A stretch of 43,433 bases of DNA, taken from an uncultured Bacilli bacterium (GTDB lineage Bacteria > Bacillota_I > Bacilli_A > RFN20 > CAG-449). The stretch is from positions 1 to 43,433 of the forward strand of contig CALVKD010000027.1 of the NCBI GenBank assembly GCA_944332525.1, in the 5' to 3' direction. Position numbers and translations under genes: made by a program. The stretch's first letter is position 1, and every line of letters starts with the position of its first letter. Positions 1-7,365 of the stretch are shown here, piece after piece. The notes below the pieces were generated by a model. It was not told where the DNA came from. It made no database searches and saw nothing but the letters and a program-made list of their open reading frames with translations.

Positions 1-2480
1 ACTATATATGATTTACCTTCATCATCTATACAAACGGCATATTCAAGTCCATTTAGTGTATCATGAACACCTAAGTAAGAATTCCACACTACTGGGCGAC
101 CAGAAGAATTCCAAGATGAATCCCAACTAGGTTTAGAAGATGCTTCGCAATAAATTGTGAGATAATAACAATTATAGAAAGCATAATCTCCTATTGTAGT
201 AACGCTATCAGGGATATAAATTGAGGTTAAAGAGGAACAATTATAGAAAGCATTTTCTCCTATTATAGTTAATTGACTATTCTCACTAATTGTTACAGAT
301 TCTAAATTAGAACAATTATAGAAAGCATTTTCTCCTATTGTAGTAACACTATCAGGGATATAAATTGAGGTTAAGGGGAAGCAACCTGAGAAAGCAGAGC
401 TTCCTATTGTGGTTAATTGACTATTATCTCCTATTGTTACTGTTTTTAGTTTAGAGCATTTATAGAAAGCATTTTCTCCTATTGTAGTAACGCCATCAGG
501 GATATAAATTGAGGTTAAGGAGGAGCAACCTGAGAAAGCAGAGCTTCCTATTGTGGTTAATTGACTATTATCTCCTATTGTTACTGTTTTTAGTTTAGAG
601 CATTTATAGAAAGCATAATCTCCTATTGTAGTAACGCCATCAGGGATATAAATTGAGGTTAAAGAGGAACAATTATAGAAAGCATTTTCTCCTATTATAG
701 TTAATTGACTATTCTCACTAATTGTTACAGATTCTAAATTAGAACAATTATAGAAAGCATTTTCCATTATTGTAGTAACACTAGTAGGGAGATAGATGGA
801 TTCTAATGACATACAACCGGCAAATGCATATTCATCAATAGTTGTAACTTTATTAGAAACTGTAACTGATTTAACTTTTTGATTATTTTTAAACGCTGTT
901 TGACTTATTTCTTTAACAGGTATTTGTTCTCCATTTAATATTACATTTTCTGGAATAATTACATCAGTAATTGAATCGTCATATCCAATAATAACGGCAT
1001 ATTTTCCATTATCATCTTCTTTTATTTCATATTCATAAGGACTCCAAATGGCTTCTAAAGTAATATCTTGCACTAGATTCACATCAATTGTATCTATAAT
1101 TTCATCATTATATTTCCATCCAACAAATTCATATCCTTCCTTAGTTGGATTTTGCAAATATATATTGCCATCATCGGTCGTATAATAAGAAGGATTATTT
1201 GGATTATTTACTCCACCATTAAGATTATAGTTAATAGTAAAATAATTCCATTTAGCCTCTAAAGTATAATCATAATTTGGCATGACAAATGTATAAACAG
1301 CATTGGTGGTTACTAAATTATTATTTTCATCATACCAACCCAAGAATCTAACATCACTCTTTGAATATGCTGCAATTGTTACTTCAGAACCATATTTTTT
1401 AAGACTAGTATATTCAGGTAAATAATCATCAATTATTGAATCAGATTTCAAAAGTACTAAGCCATAATCTTCATTATTACTATAAATTCTTAAATTAAAA
1501 TCTTTTTTTTCAAATCTAGCTTCTAATGTGACATCTATATCCCACATCATATATTTATAATTTTCTTCATTAGAAAGTAATGTGTTTTGATAATACCATC
1601 CAACAAATTTATAACCTTGATTAGGTGTAACTGATACATCGACATAAGTGTTATATGGATATTCACCTTCACCAGTTATTGTTCCAGCTTCAGGCATATT
1701 TGTAGTAATAGTTAATTTAACAGTTTGAGAATAGATTGCTCTAAAAATCATATTGTCAACTAAAGTGACATTTTTAAGTTGATTACCTTTTTCATCAAAG
1801 ATTTTTTCTCCGTTATATTCCCAACCTCTAAATTGCCAATCTTCTTTAACACAATCAAAGAAGAATATATCTTTACTAAATGTAGTAACTTCAATTGATC
1901 CTTTATAAGAAGATGAAGTTCCTCCATTTAAATCAAAATCTATTGTATAAGTTATTTCTTCACTAGTAAAAACTGCTGTATAAGTTATATCTTCAGTAAC
2001 TGGCTCTACCTCAGGACTCCAACCAGCGAAATTATAATTATATCTATCATCACTTTCTTTAATAGGAGTAGCACCATCATAAGTAGGTGTAGTGCCATAA
2101 GAAACATCATTATCTATTTCTAATATTGTGCCATCATAGTTTTTCCAAGTTACAGTATAGGTATCCTTATCATCATTGTTTCCATCAGAATATGAATAAT
2201 GACAGATTGAACAAGTATAAACTGTATCACCATTTTCACTTGTTTCACTAGTAAATTCATGTCTTCCCTTATCACCTTGCACATCATGACCACAAGTAGA
2301 AGGATGCCAGTGATATGTATCGTCATATTCATATGAACTACTATATGTATGTTCATGACTGGAAGTTGTAGTCGTGTCAGGCATACTACTAGAAGATGTG
2401 TTTGTATTTGAACAACCTGTTGACACTACTCCTAAAGTCAATAATAAAGTAGTAATTAAACTTAATATTTTTCTTTTCAT
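1..2480 (-). CDS. BspA/InlB-type repeat surface lipoprotein (partial, runs off the left edge)
   Basis: This frame stays open from an ATG at 2478-2480 to the window edge, giving at least 826 residues; the C-terminus is missing. The N-terminus is a lipoprotein signal: basic MKRK, a hydrophobic stretch and VSTGC with Cys23 as the likely lipidated residue. A Ser/Thr/His-rich linker with Cys/His pairs follows (about residues 30-105), then several InlB B-repeat-like modules (about 105-500; motifs such as YNLNGG and GYEFVGW), then BspA-like leucine-rich repeats (IYIPDSVTTIG, AFYNCSNL). Such proteins are anchored outside the cell and often bind host or neighbour surfaces; that role is inferred. The ribosome site is an unusual GGGGGT seven bases before ATG. 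It lies 25 bp downstream of the nuclease gene and may be cotranscribed with it. Confidence 0.88.
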   Translation of the reverse strand, partial: MKRKILSLITTLLLTLGVVSTGCSNTNTSSSSMPDTTTTSSHEHTYSSSYEYDDTYHWHPSTCGHDVQGDKGRHEFTSETSENGDTVYTCSICHYSYSDGNNDDKDTYTVTWKNYDGTILEIDNDVSYGTTPTYDGATPIKESDDRYNYNFAGWSPEVEPVTEDITYTAVFTSEEITYTIDFDLNGGTSSSYKGSIEVTTFSKDIFFFDCVKEDWQFRGWEYNGEKIFDEKGNQLKNVTLVDNMIFRAIYSQTVKLTITTNMPEAGTITGEGEYPYNTYVDVSVTPNQGYKFVGWYYQNTLLSNEENYKYMMWDIDVTLEARFEKKDFNLRIYSNNEDYGLVLLKSDSIIDDYLPEYTSLKKYGSEVTIAAYSKSDVRFLGWYDENNNLVTTNAVYTFVMPNYDYTLEAKWNYFTINYNLNGGVNNPNNPSYYTTDDGNIYLQNPTKEGYEFVGWKYNDEIIDTIDVNLVQDITLEAIWSPYEYEIKEDDNGKYAVIIGYDDSITDVIIPENVILNGEQIPVKEISQTAFKNNQKVKSVTVSNKVTTIDEYAFAGCMSLESIYLPTSVTTIMENAFYNCSNLESVTISENSQLTIIGENAFYNCSSLTSIYIPDGVTTIGDYAFYKCSKLKTVTIGDNSQLTTIGSSAFSGCSSLTSIYIPDGVTTIGENAFYKCSKLKTVTIGDNSQLTTIGSSAFSGCFPLTSIYIPDSVTTIGENAFYNCSNLESVTISENSQLTIIGENAFYNCSSLTSIYIPDSVTTIGDYAFYNCYYLTIYCEASSKPSWDSSWNSSGRPVVWNSYLGVHDTLNGLEYAVCIDDEGKSYI
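193..768 (-). repeat. Four 144-bp tandem repeats encoding LRR_5-type units
   Basis: Units begin at 193, 337, 481 and 625, each exactly 144 bp (48 residues, two leucine-rich repeats). The two outer units are nearly identical to each other, and the two inner units are nearly identical to each other, so the order is A-B-B-A. A diverged fifth unit begins at 769. The period keeps the reading frame, so gain or loss of units would change length without breaking the protein. Confidence 0.9.
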
Positions 2481-2505
2481 ATATTTTACCCCCACTTATG
2501 TTTGC

Positions 2506-3813
2506 CTATAATTTTTTAGCAATTTGACGAAGCACTCTATCTCTTAATGTCTCAGGTCTATTCTTAGCATGTAAACTTAATGCTTTAGAAAATTCATCTA
2601 AATAAAGATATTCGTTAGATTTGCAAGATTTATATCCATAAGTATTCATAAAATCATCAACAATATCCTTTATTTGAGAATAATAAACTGGCATCCAAAT
2701 AGACTTGTTCCATAGTTTTGGATCCCCTGCAAAGTCATATCTTTCATAATAGTCTGGACAAAGCAAAATAGTTTTTATAGCCTTGGTCAATTTACTTTTT
2801 AGTATATGTTTTTTTGCACTATCTAAATAGACATCCAACTGGCTCATTTTCTTCCCATTCACCGTAGTTTCATGAATGTTCAAATAAATCTTGTTTTCAA
2901 TTAATACTAGTTCAGATGGATTTTCAATTGTAATATCAACTCTTTTTTTATCGTTATCGGCTAGTTCAGTAGTAACATCTACTGATGTAACTGGAGCGGT
3001 TAAACCTAATTTACTGGCAAAAAAATTATAAAAATCAATATCTCTTAAATATTCAGCTAACCAATGGGAAAAAACATTCTCGCTATTTTGTTTTCCGATT
3101 ATATCTAAGATACTAGGAGTATATTTTTCCTTAACTGTACCCTTTAATAATGGAGAAGTAAAAGTAACATCTACTAGCAAACCTTTATTTATAAGTTCTT
3201 TGACTTTATTCTCAAATTTTGTTGAAGGATCATTGTAATAACTTCTTTGACTTTGGCCTATAAGTTTTTTTCTATTATTACCATTGCAGGACCAAGAACC
3301 TAAAATTGATATGATGTTATCTAAATTATCGGCAGCATCTAATTGAATTAATATGTTTTTTTCACTCTCATCACTTAATGAATTATTATCTTCTAGAAAA
3401 TCATGATTTTTAGGGAAATAAATATGTCCATTTTCTTTTAATTTATAACTTACATACAAAGTATTTGGCTGTGATGCAAACCAATCCTTTAACGTCTTTT
3501 CAAAGTAAGTAATCGATCCATGGGCATTATTTTCATTTTTAATTTCTTCTTTATTGGTACTACTATAACAATTTGAAACATATTCTACCCCTGTAGCAAT
3601 CCCTGTTAAATCATTCTTCCCATTAATCGTTTCCACCATCACTAAATAATCTGGTTCACTACCTTTACCAAAGTCGCTTCTTATACATCCCCATGGTGTA
3701 ACATAAAAATACCAACCACCACTATCGCTTGGAAATAAATCGATAAATTCATGGCCGATATATTTATGGTTATATCTCCCTGAAAAAACCGAACAAATTA
3801 GAATCTTAGTCAT
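2506..3813 (-). CDS. PD-(D/E)XK superfamily nuclease-like protein, possibly defence-linked
   Basis: About 435 residues. The C-terminal half carries a pattern typical of PD-(D/E)XK nucleases: Asp293 in RVDITIE, then Glu306-x-Lys308 in LVLIENKIY, and a QLDVYL motif just after, like the Q-x3-Y helix of this superfamily. The N-terminal half (about 1-200; motifs WYFYVTPWG and YLVMVETING) matches no family I can name. In-frame ATGs lie at 3828, 3819 and 3813; I choose 3813 because a G6 run sits seven bases upstream and the other two lack a spaced ribosome site. The leader contains a promoter, a G13 run and a hairpin with a T-rich tail. The neighbourhood (recombinase remnant, surface protein) is accessory. 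DNA defence is inferred; no partner methylase or toxin is visible. Confidence 0.7.
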   Translation of the reverse strand: MTKILICSVFSGRYNHKYIGHEFIDLFPSDSGGWYFYVTPWGCIRSDFGKGSEPDYLVMVETINGKNDLTGIATGVEYVSNCYSSTNKEEIKNENNAHGSITYFEKTLKDWFASQPNTLYVSYKLKENGHIYFPKNHDFLEDNNSLSDESEKNILIQLDAADNLDNIISILGSWSCNGNNRKKLIGQSQRSYYNDPSTKFENKVKELINKGLLVDVTFTSPLLKGTVKEKYTPSILDIIGKQNSENVFSHWLAEYLRDIDFYNFFASKLGLTAPVTSVDVTTELADNDKKRVDITIENPSELVLIENKIYLNIHETTVNGKKMSQLDVYLDSAKKHILKSKLTKAIKTILLCPDYYERYDFAGDPKLWNKSIWMPVYYSQIKDIVDDFMNTYGYKSCKSNEYLYLDEFSKALSLHAKNRPETLRDRVLRQIAKKL

Positions 3814-3829
3814 GCTCATACCCCCCATA

Positions 3830-3862
3830 AAAATAAAATAGATCTAGTCTTTGACCTAGATC
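3830..3862 (-). terminator. Terminator-like hairpin in the nuclease leader
   Basis: On the minus strand GATCTAG and CTAGATC form a perfect 7-bp stem with an 8-nt loop, followed by TATTTTATTTTT. The hairpin ends less than 50 bases before the probable start codon at 3813. It could be an attenuator for the nuclease gene or a leftover terminator of a lost upstream gene. Confidence 0.5.
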
Positions 3863-3899
3863 CTAGAAGGATATAACATTTATTAAACATATAATATTA

Positions 3900-3912
3900 C
3901 CCCCCCCCCCCC
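3900..3912 (-). repeat. G13 homopolymer (C13 on the plus strand) in the nuclease leader
   Basis: Thirteen consecutive C on the plus strand, in otherwise AT-rich DNA. On the minus strand it is a G13 tract between the predicted promoter and the nuclease start. Tracts of this length are prone to slippage in bacteria and also to sequencing error. Confidence 0.9.
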
Positions 3913-3954
3913 GAGCCTTTCGAGAGAGGCAAGGTATTATTAACTAGCAACTTT

Positions 3955-3983
3955 ATTCTACATACGAAAAAATTAAATTTCAA
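3955..3983 (-). promoter_or_regulatory. Predicted promoter of the nuclease gene
   Basis: TTGAAA (3978-3983), a 17-bp spacer and TAGAAT (3955-3960) on the minus strand give a good sigma-A-type promoter. Transcription would begin near 3948, giving a leader of about 135 nt through the G13 run and the hairpin. Confidence 0.55.
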
Positions 3984-4050
3984 TAATTTTAGAAATTAAG
4001 TCTTGACAAAATATGATAGTTTTGCATTACTCCTCAGCCTTTAATGTAGT

Positions 4051-4386
4051 TTAAAACCCTGTATAGAACTTAAATGTTATTGATTTATCTTTATGAACTA
4101 CTGCTTTTTCTAAAGTGAAATTAAATATTGTCTCATCCCATTCAAATTGAGCTTCGCCTTTTCTAAGCATCTCAATAAAGGTTTTTAGATTACTTTCTTT
4201 TAACTTTTTTTCTTCTTTTTCAGTGGCTAGTTTCTTATATTCAGATTCCTTATTTTTATATTTTTCTTCAAGTTCTGCATACTATTTTCACCAAATCGTT
4301 TGATCTTGCTGCGTGGTCGTATTCATTTTAACAAGAAGATTAAACTCATTAGCGATTTCTTCTAGCTCTTTAGTTATTTTATTTTA
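4051..4386 (-). pseudogene. Remnant of a large serine recombinase (C-terminal part)
   Basis: Reading from about 4386 to the TAA at 4051-4053 gives about 110 residues with two internal stops (TGA and TAG near 4283-4291) and another stop near the upstream limit. The peptide resembles the coiled-coil tail of large serine recombinases: NEFNLLV, then YAELEEKYK, a charged coiled coil, FIEMLRKGEAQFEWDE and a final TFKFYTGF. The catalytic domain is absent upstream. This suggests an old integrated element whose recombinase decayed. The family call rests on remembered tail motifs, without a search. Confidence 0.6.
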
Positions 4387-4502
4387 CAATCAATTTTTAA
4401 GAAACACCAAGCAAAGAACTAAATTTCCAACAAGAATGAGCTTCAAATATGATAAGTTTATATTACTTTTCTAAGGGTGTGCATAGGCTTCTTCAAAAGG
4501 AT

Positions 4503-4592
4503 TACGCCGTGTAAAAATTCCTACGCCGTGTAAACTTGACTCTAAAAAATGATAAATTTTCTTCGCTTATCCATAAGTTGCTACACGGCGTG
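4503..4592. repeat. Cluster of three acgccgtgta repeats, two direct and one inverted
   Basis: acgccgtgta occurs at 4504-4513 and 4523-4532, and its reverse complement tacacggcgt at 4582-4591. The words are GC-rich in AT-rich DNA, 19 bp apart as direct copies, with the inverted copy about 50 bp away. They lie between the recombinase remnant and the proS terminator. They could be recombinase or regulator binding sites or an element end. The rest of 4392-4616 shows nothing recognisable. Confidence 0.6.
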
Positions 4593-4616
4593 ATTTTAAA
4601 AAGTGCGTATTTATCG

Positions 4617-4663
4617 GATAAAACAAAAGAAAAGTATTCACAGCTTTAATCCATGAATACTTT
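4617..4663 (-). terminator. Intrinsic terminator of proS
   Basis: On the minus strand, AAAGTATTCA pairs with TGAATACTTT (10 bp, 13-nt loop), followed by the T-rich run TCTTTTGTTTTAT. It begins about 27 bases after the proS stop. Confidence 0.75.
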
Positions 4664-4690
4664 AATAATCTAATAATATATTAATTTTAA

Positions 4691-6403
4691 TTAAAGAGCC
4701 TTAACTAAATTAACAATTTTTTCAACGACTTCATCTGAAGACATTTCAACTTTATCATTAATTTTTCTATCTTTATATTCAATAATATTTTCACTAGCTC
4801 TTCTGCCAACAATGATAATATTTGGAATACCGATAAGTTCCCAGTCTTTAAGTTTAAATCCAATTTTCAATAGACGGTCATCGAGAACTGTTTCAACATG
4901 CTGAGAAGAAAGTTTTTCATAAATGCTTTCTGCTAAAGCTTTTTGAGCTTCATCATTATAATTAACCGGAACAATAACGGCATGATAAGGTGCGACTTGA
5001 AGAGGGAAAACAATTCCGTCATCATCATGATGCTGTTCAATCATTGCTTGGAAAGTTCTTGTTACACCAATTCCATAGCATCCCATAACCATTGGTAAGC
5101 TTTTTCCCTGTTCATTTAAATAGACGCAGTTCATCGGTAAAGAATATTTAGTTTGTAATTTGAAGATTTGTCCAACTTCAATTCCGCGTTCACTCTTTAA
5201 TGGTTGATGGCAAACCGGGCAAAGATCGCCGGCTTTAGCTTTTTTATAATCCCCGACAACACCATCAAAGTCTCTTTGAAAATTAACATTGATTAAGTGA
5301 TAATTTTTCTTATTAGCTCCGACAACAAAGTTAGTTAATTCTTTTACTTCATTATCGACAAAGATTTTAACATCTTTATTTAAATTAACTGGACCAATAA
5401 ATCCTTGAACAGAGCCTAAAGATAAGATTTCTTCATCAGTAGCTAATCTAATAAAAGCTTCTGAAGAATTAAGAGCATTAGCTACTTTAATTTCGTTGAC
5501 TTCGTAGTCGCCTCTGACTAAAAACGCTCCAAAAGTCTTATTATCTTCAGCATAATAAATCATCGTTTTAACAGTTTTGCCAGCTGGTACGTTTAAGAAT
5601 TCTGAGATTTCTTCAATTGTATGCTTATTTTCTGTTAAAACTTCTTCAACATCTTTAAATTCTTCTTTTTCATAGCGAATTGCAGCAATTGATGTTGCTT
5701 TTTCTTCATCAGCAGCATAATGGCAGTGATCACAATAAACAATAGTTGATTCACCGACATCTGAAAGCGCCATAAATTGATGTGATCCGTTTCCACCAAT
5801 AGCACCTGTATCAGCAAGAACAATTTTATAATTGATTCCTAAGCGGTCAAAAATTCTTTTATATGTTTCATACATATTTTGATAAGAAGCTTCTAATCCC
5901 TTTTCATCAACATCAAAAGAATAGGAATCCTTCATAATGAATTCTCTTCCTCTCATCAAACCAAAGCGCGGACGCATTTCATCGCGGTACTTAGTTTGAA
6001 TTTGATAAATATTGAGAGGTAATTGTTTATAAGATTTTACTAAGTCTTTGACTAAATCAGTAAAAATTTCCTCATGGGTAGGTCCTAAGCAATATTCATG
6101 GTCGTGGCGATCTTTAAAGCGGATTAATTCTGGTCCGTATTTGCTCCATCTACCAGATTCAACCCAAAGTTCTTTTGGCTGCATCGCTGAAGAAAGAATT
6201 TCTTGAGCGCCGCTTCTATCCATTTCTTCTCTGATGATGTTTTCAATTTTATGAAGAGTTCTTAAACCCATCGGCAAGAAGTTATAAACGCCGGAAACAA
6301 GTTTCTTTATTAATCCTGCTCTGAGCATCAAGATGTGAGATGCGATAACAGCCTCGTTAGGTGCTTCTTTCAAAGTAGGGATAATCATTTTTGATGCTTT
6401 CAT
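4691..6403 (-). CDS. proS: Prolyl-tRNA synthetase, bacterial type with editing domain
   Basis: Charges tRNA-Pro with proline in the cytoplasm. About 570 residues, the usual length for the bacterial form. The start MKASKM leads into TLKEAPNEA and LMLRAGLIKK, as in the family N-terminus. Motif 2 is visible as FGLMRGREFIMKDSYSF (about 147-163) and motif 3 as MGCYGIGVTR. The middle (about 220-400; KTVKTMIYYA, GAFLVRGDYEVNE) is the inserted YbaK-like domain that hydrolyses mischarged Ala-tRNA-Pro. I prefer ATG 6401-6403 on family alignment, although the nearest GGAGG is 15 nt upstream; an upstream ATG at 6430 would add nine residues and overlap that ribosome site. It is a single gene, divergent from the tRNA operon. 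Confidence 0.97.
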   Translation of the reverse strand: MKASKMIIPTLKEAPNEAVIASHILMLRAGLIKKLVSGVYNFLPMGLRTLHKIENIIREEMDRSGAQEILSSAMQPKELWVESGRWSKYGPELIRFKDRHDHEYCLGPTHEEIFTDLVKDLVKSYKQLPLNIYQIQTKYRDEMRPRFGLMRGREFIMKDSYSFDVDEKGLEASYQNMYETYKRIFDRLGINYKIVLADTGAIGGNGSHQFMALSDVGESTIVYCDHCHYAADEEKATSIAAIRYEKEEFKDVEEVLTENKHTIEEISEFLNVPAGKTVKTMIYYAEDNKTFGAFLVRGDYEVNEIKVANALNSSEAFIRLATDEEILSLGSVQGFIGPVNLNKDVKIFVDNEVKELTNFVVGANKKNYHLINVNFQRDFDGVVGDYKKAKAGDLCPVCHQPLKSERGIEVGQIFKLQTKYSLPMNCVYLNEQGKSLPMVMGCYGIGVTRTFQAMIEQHHDDDGIVFPLQVAPYHAVIVPVNYNDEAQKALAESIYEKLSSQHVETVLDDRLLKIGFKLKDWELIGIPNIIIVGRRASENIIEYKDRKINDKVEMSSDEVVEKIVNLVKAL

Positions 6404-6518
6404 ACTTTTAATAAATATCCTCCAATTCAATAATTCATTTAATCATATACATAATATTTAAAGTATTTTTAAAAATAAAGGGTAAGTGAAAATTTTAAAA
6501 AAATTTAGAAAAAAATAG

Positions 6519-6547
6519 TTGACTACCTCCAATTATCTTGATATATT
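6519..6547 (+). promoter_or_regulatory. Promoter of the five-tRNA operon
   Basis: TTGACT (6519-6524), exactly 17 bp, then TATATT (6542-6547). The predicted start near 6554 is about 17 bases before the first tRNA. Confidence 0.8.
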
Positions 6548-6570
6548 ATTTAAGCGTGTTAAGAGCGCAT

Positions 6571-6646
6571 GGAGACTTAGCTCAGCTGGGAGAGCGCCAC
6601 CCTTACAAGGTGGATGTCATAGGTTCGAGCCCTATAGTCTCCACCA
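6571..6646 (+). tRNA. tRNA-Val(TAC)
   Basis: 76 nt cloverleaf with encoded CCA. The acceptor GGAGACT pairs with AGTCTCC; the loop CTTACAA gives anticodon TAC; the T arm GGTTCGAGCC is present. First gene of the tRNA operon. Confidence 0.97.
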
Positions 6647-6658
6647 TTTAGATAAACT

Positions 6659-6742
6659 GGAAGAATAGCGAAGTGGCCAAACGCAGCTGACTGTAAATCA
6701 GTTCCTTCGGGTTCGGTGGTTCAAATCCGCCTTCTTCCACCA
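6659..6742 (+). tRNA. tRNA-Tyr(GTA)
   Basis: 84 nt with a long variable arm as expected of a class II tRNA. Acceptor GGAAGAA pairs with TTCTTCC; loop CTGTAAA gives anticodon GTA; CCA is encoded. Confidence 0.96.
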
Positions 6743-6746
6743 CTAT

Positions 6747-6821
6747 TGGGGTATAGCCAAGCGGTAAGGCATTAGACTTTGACTCTAACATTCCCTGGTT
6801 CGATCCCAGGTACCCCAGCCA
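6747..6821 (+). tRNA. tRNA-Gln(TTG)
   Basis: 75 nt with U1-A72 at the acceptor (TGGGGTA with TACCCCA), as usual for tRNA-Gln. Loop CTTTGAC gives anticodon TTG; CCA is encoded. No glutaminyl-tRNA synthetase lies in the window, so the gltX product here may charge it for later amidation; this is inference. Confidence 0.96.
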
Positions 6822-6826
6822 AACTT

Positions 6827-6902
6827 GACTCGTTAGCTCAGCCGGTAGAGCACTTGACTTTTAATCAAGGGGTCATGCGTTCGAATCGCATACGAGTCAC
6901 CA
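6827..6902 (+). tRNA. tRNA-Lys(TTT)
   Basis: 76 nt; acceptor GACTCGT pairs with ACGAGTC; loop CTTTTAA gives anticodon TTT; CCA is encoded. Only five bases separate it from tRNA-Gln. Confidence 0.97.
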
Positions 6903-6909
6903 TCTTTGT

Positions 6910-6998
6910 GCCCGGATGGCGGAACAGGTAGACGCACAAGACTTAAAATCTTGCGACCTTTGCCGGTCGTGCCAGTTCGATTCTGGTTCTGGGCACCA
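6910..6998 (+). tRNA. tRNA-Leu(TAA)
   Basis: 89 nt class II tRNA with a long variable arm. Acceptor GCCCGGA pairs with TCTGGGC by way of one G-T pair; loop CTTAAAA gives anticodon TAA; CCA is encoded. Last gene of the tRNA operon. Confidence 0.96.
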
Positions 6999-7010
6999 CT
7001 TTATATGTTC

Positions 7011-7034
7011 AGCATGCGTCAGGCATGCTTTTTA
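7011..7034 (+). terminator. Terminator of the tRNA operon
   Basis: agcatgc (7011-7017), a 5-nt loop and gcatgct (7023-7029), followed by tttttat. It sits 12 bases after tRNA-Leu and just before the NifU-domain gene's ribosome site, so that gene is fed by readthrough or an unseen promoter. Confidence 0.8.
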
Positions 7035-7052
7035 TTTAAGAGAGGATAAGAT

Positions 7053-7304
7053 ATGTATACCATCGAAGATCAGATAAAAGATACATTAGATAAAATTCGT
7101 CCATTTATCCAAAGAGATGGCGGAGATGTTCTCTTTGTTCGCTATGAGGAAAGCACCGGAACAGTCTATATCAAATTACTCGGCGCTTGTGAAGGCTGCG
7201 CGGCCATCGATGAAACTCTTCAATATGGAGTAGGAGTTTTACTTCAAGAAGAAGTTCCTGGCGTAGTTGATGTCAAATTAGTAAAAAATGATGAAAATAA
7301 TTAA
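7053..7304 (+). CDS. NifU-like C-terminal domain protein, iron-sulfur cluster scaffold or carrier
   Basis: An 83-residue protein consisting of only the NifU C-terminal (Nfu) domain. The conserved core is visible: FIQRDGGDV near residues 18-26, then LLGACEGCA with the C-x2-C pair (Cys48 and Cys51) that binds or passes on an Fe-S cluster, then the family tail EEVPGVVDV. Cytoplasmic. Client proteins in this window could include MiaB and Nth, both with 4Fe-4S sites; this is inference. The ATG follows AGAGAGG at seven bases. It stands alone between two terminators. Confidence 0.93.
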   Translation: MYTIEDQIKDTLDKIRPFIQRDGGDVLFVRYEESTGTVYIKLLGACEGCAAIDETLQYGVGVLLQEEVPGVVDVKLVKNDENN

Positions 7305-7330
7305 TCAGGCTTGCCTGATTTTTTATTTTT
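7303..7330 (+). terminator. Terminator of the NifU-domain gene
   Basis: aatcagg, loop cttg, cctgatt, then ttttattttt. The stem begins on the last bases of the stop codon. Confidence 0.85.
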
Positions 7331-7365
7331 GTAATATAAAATATAGCCTAAAAAAATAAAAAGAG

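Noticed and set aside
193-768. CRISPR array
   Set aside because: Regular 144-bp repeats have no variable spacers and translate into leucine-rich repeats in one frame.
2150-2356. Small minus-strand frame of 68 codons rich in Met and Ile
   Set aside because: It lies out of frame inside the lipoprotein gene, whose long open frame has clear domains.
3900-3912. C13 run as a sure phase-variable tract
   Set aside because: Kept only as a hypothesis: length at such runs is often wrong in assemblies, and no second allele is visible.
4003-4031. Plus-strand promoter TTGACA-N17-ATTACT
   Set aside because: The -35 is perfect but the -10 is poor, and it would only transcribe antisense to the recombinase remnant with no gene following.
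4270-4400. UGA read as Trp (Mollicutes code), which would remove one stop in the recombinase remnant
   Set aside because: UGA ends ispF, rny and the smaller MacB-like gene with proper overlaps, Trp is encoded by UGG, and a UAG stop lies two codons further on in the remnant.
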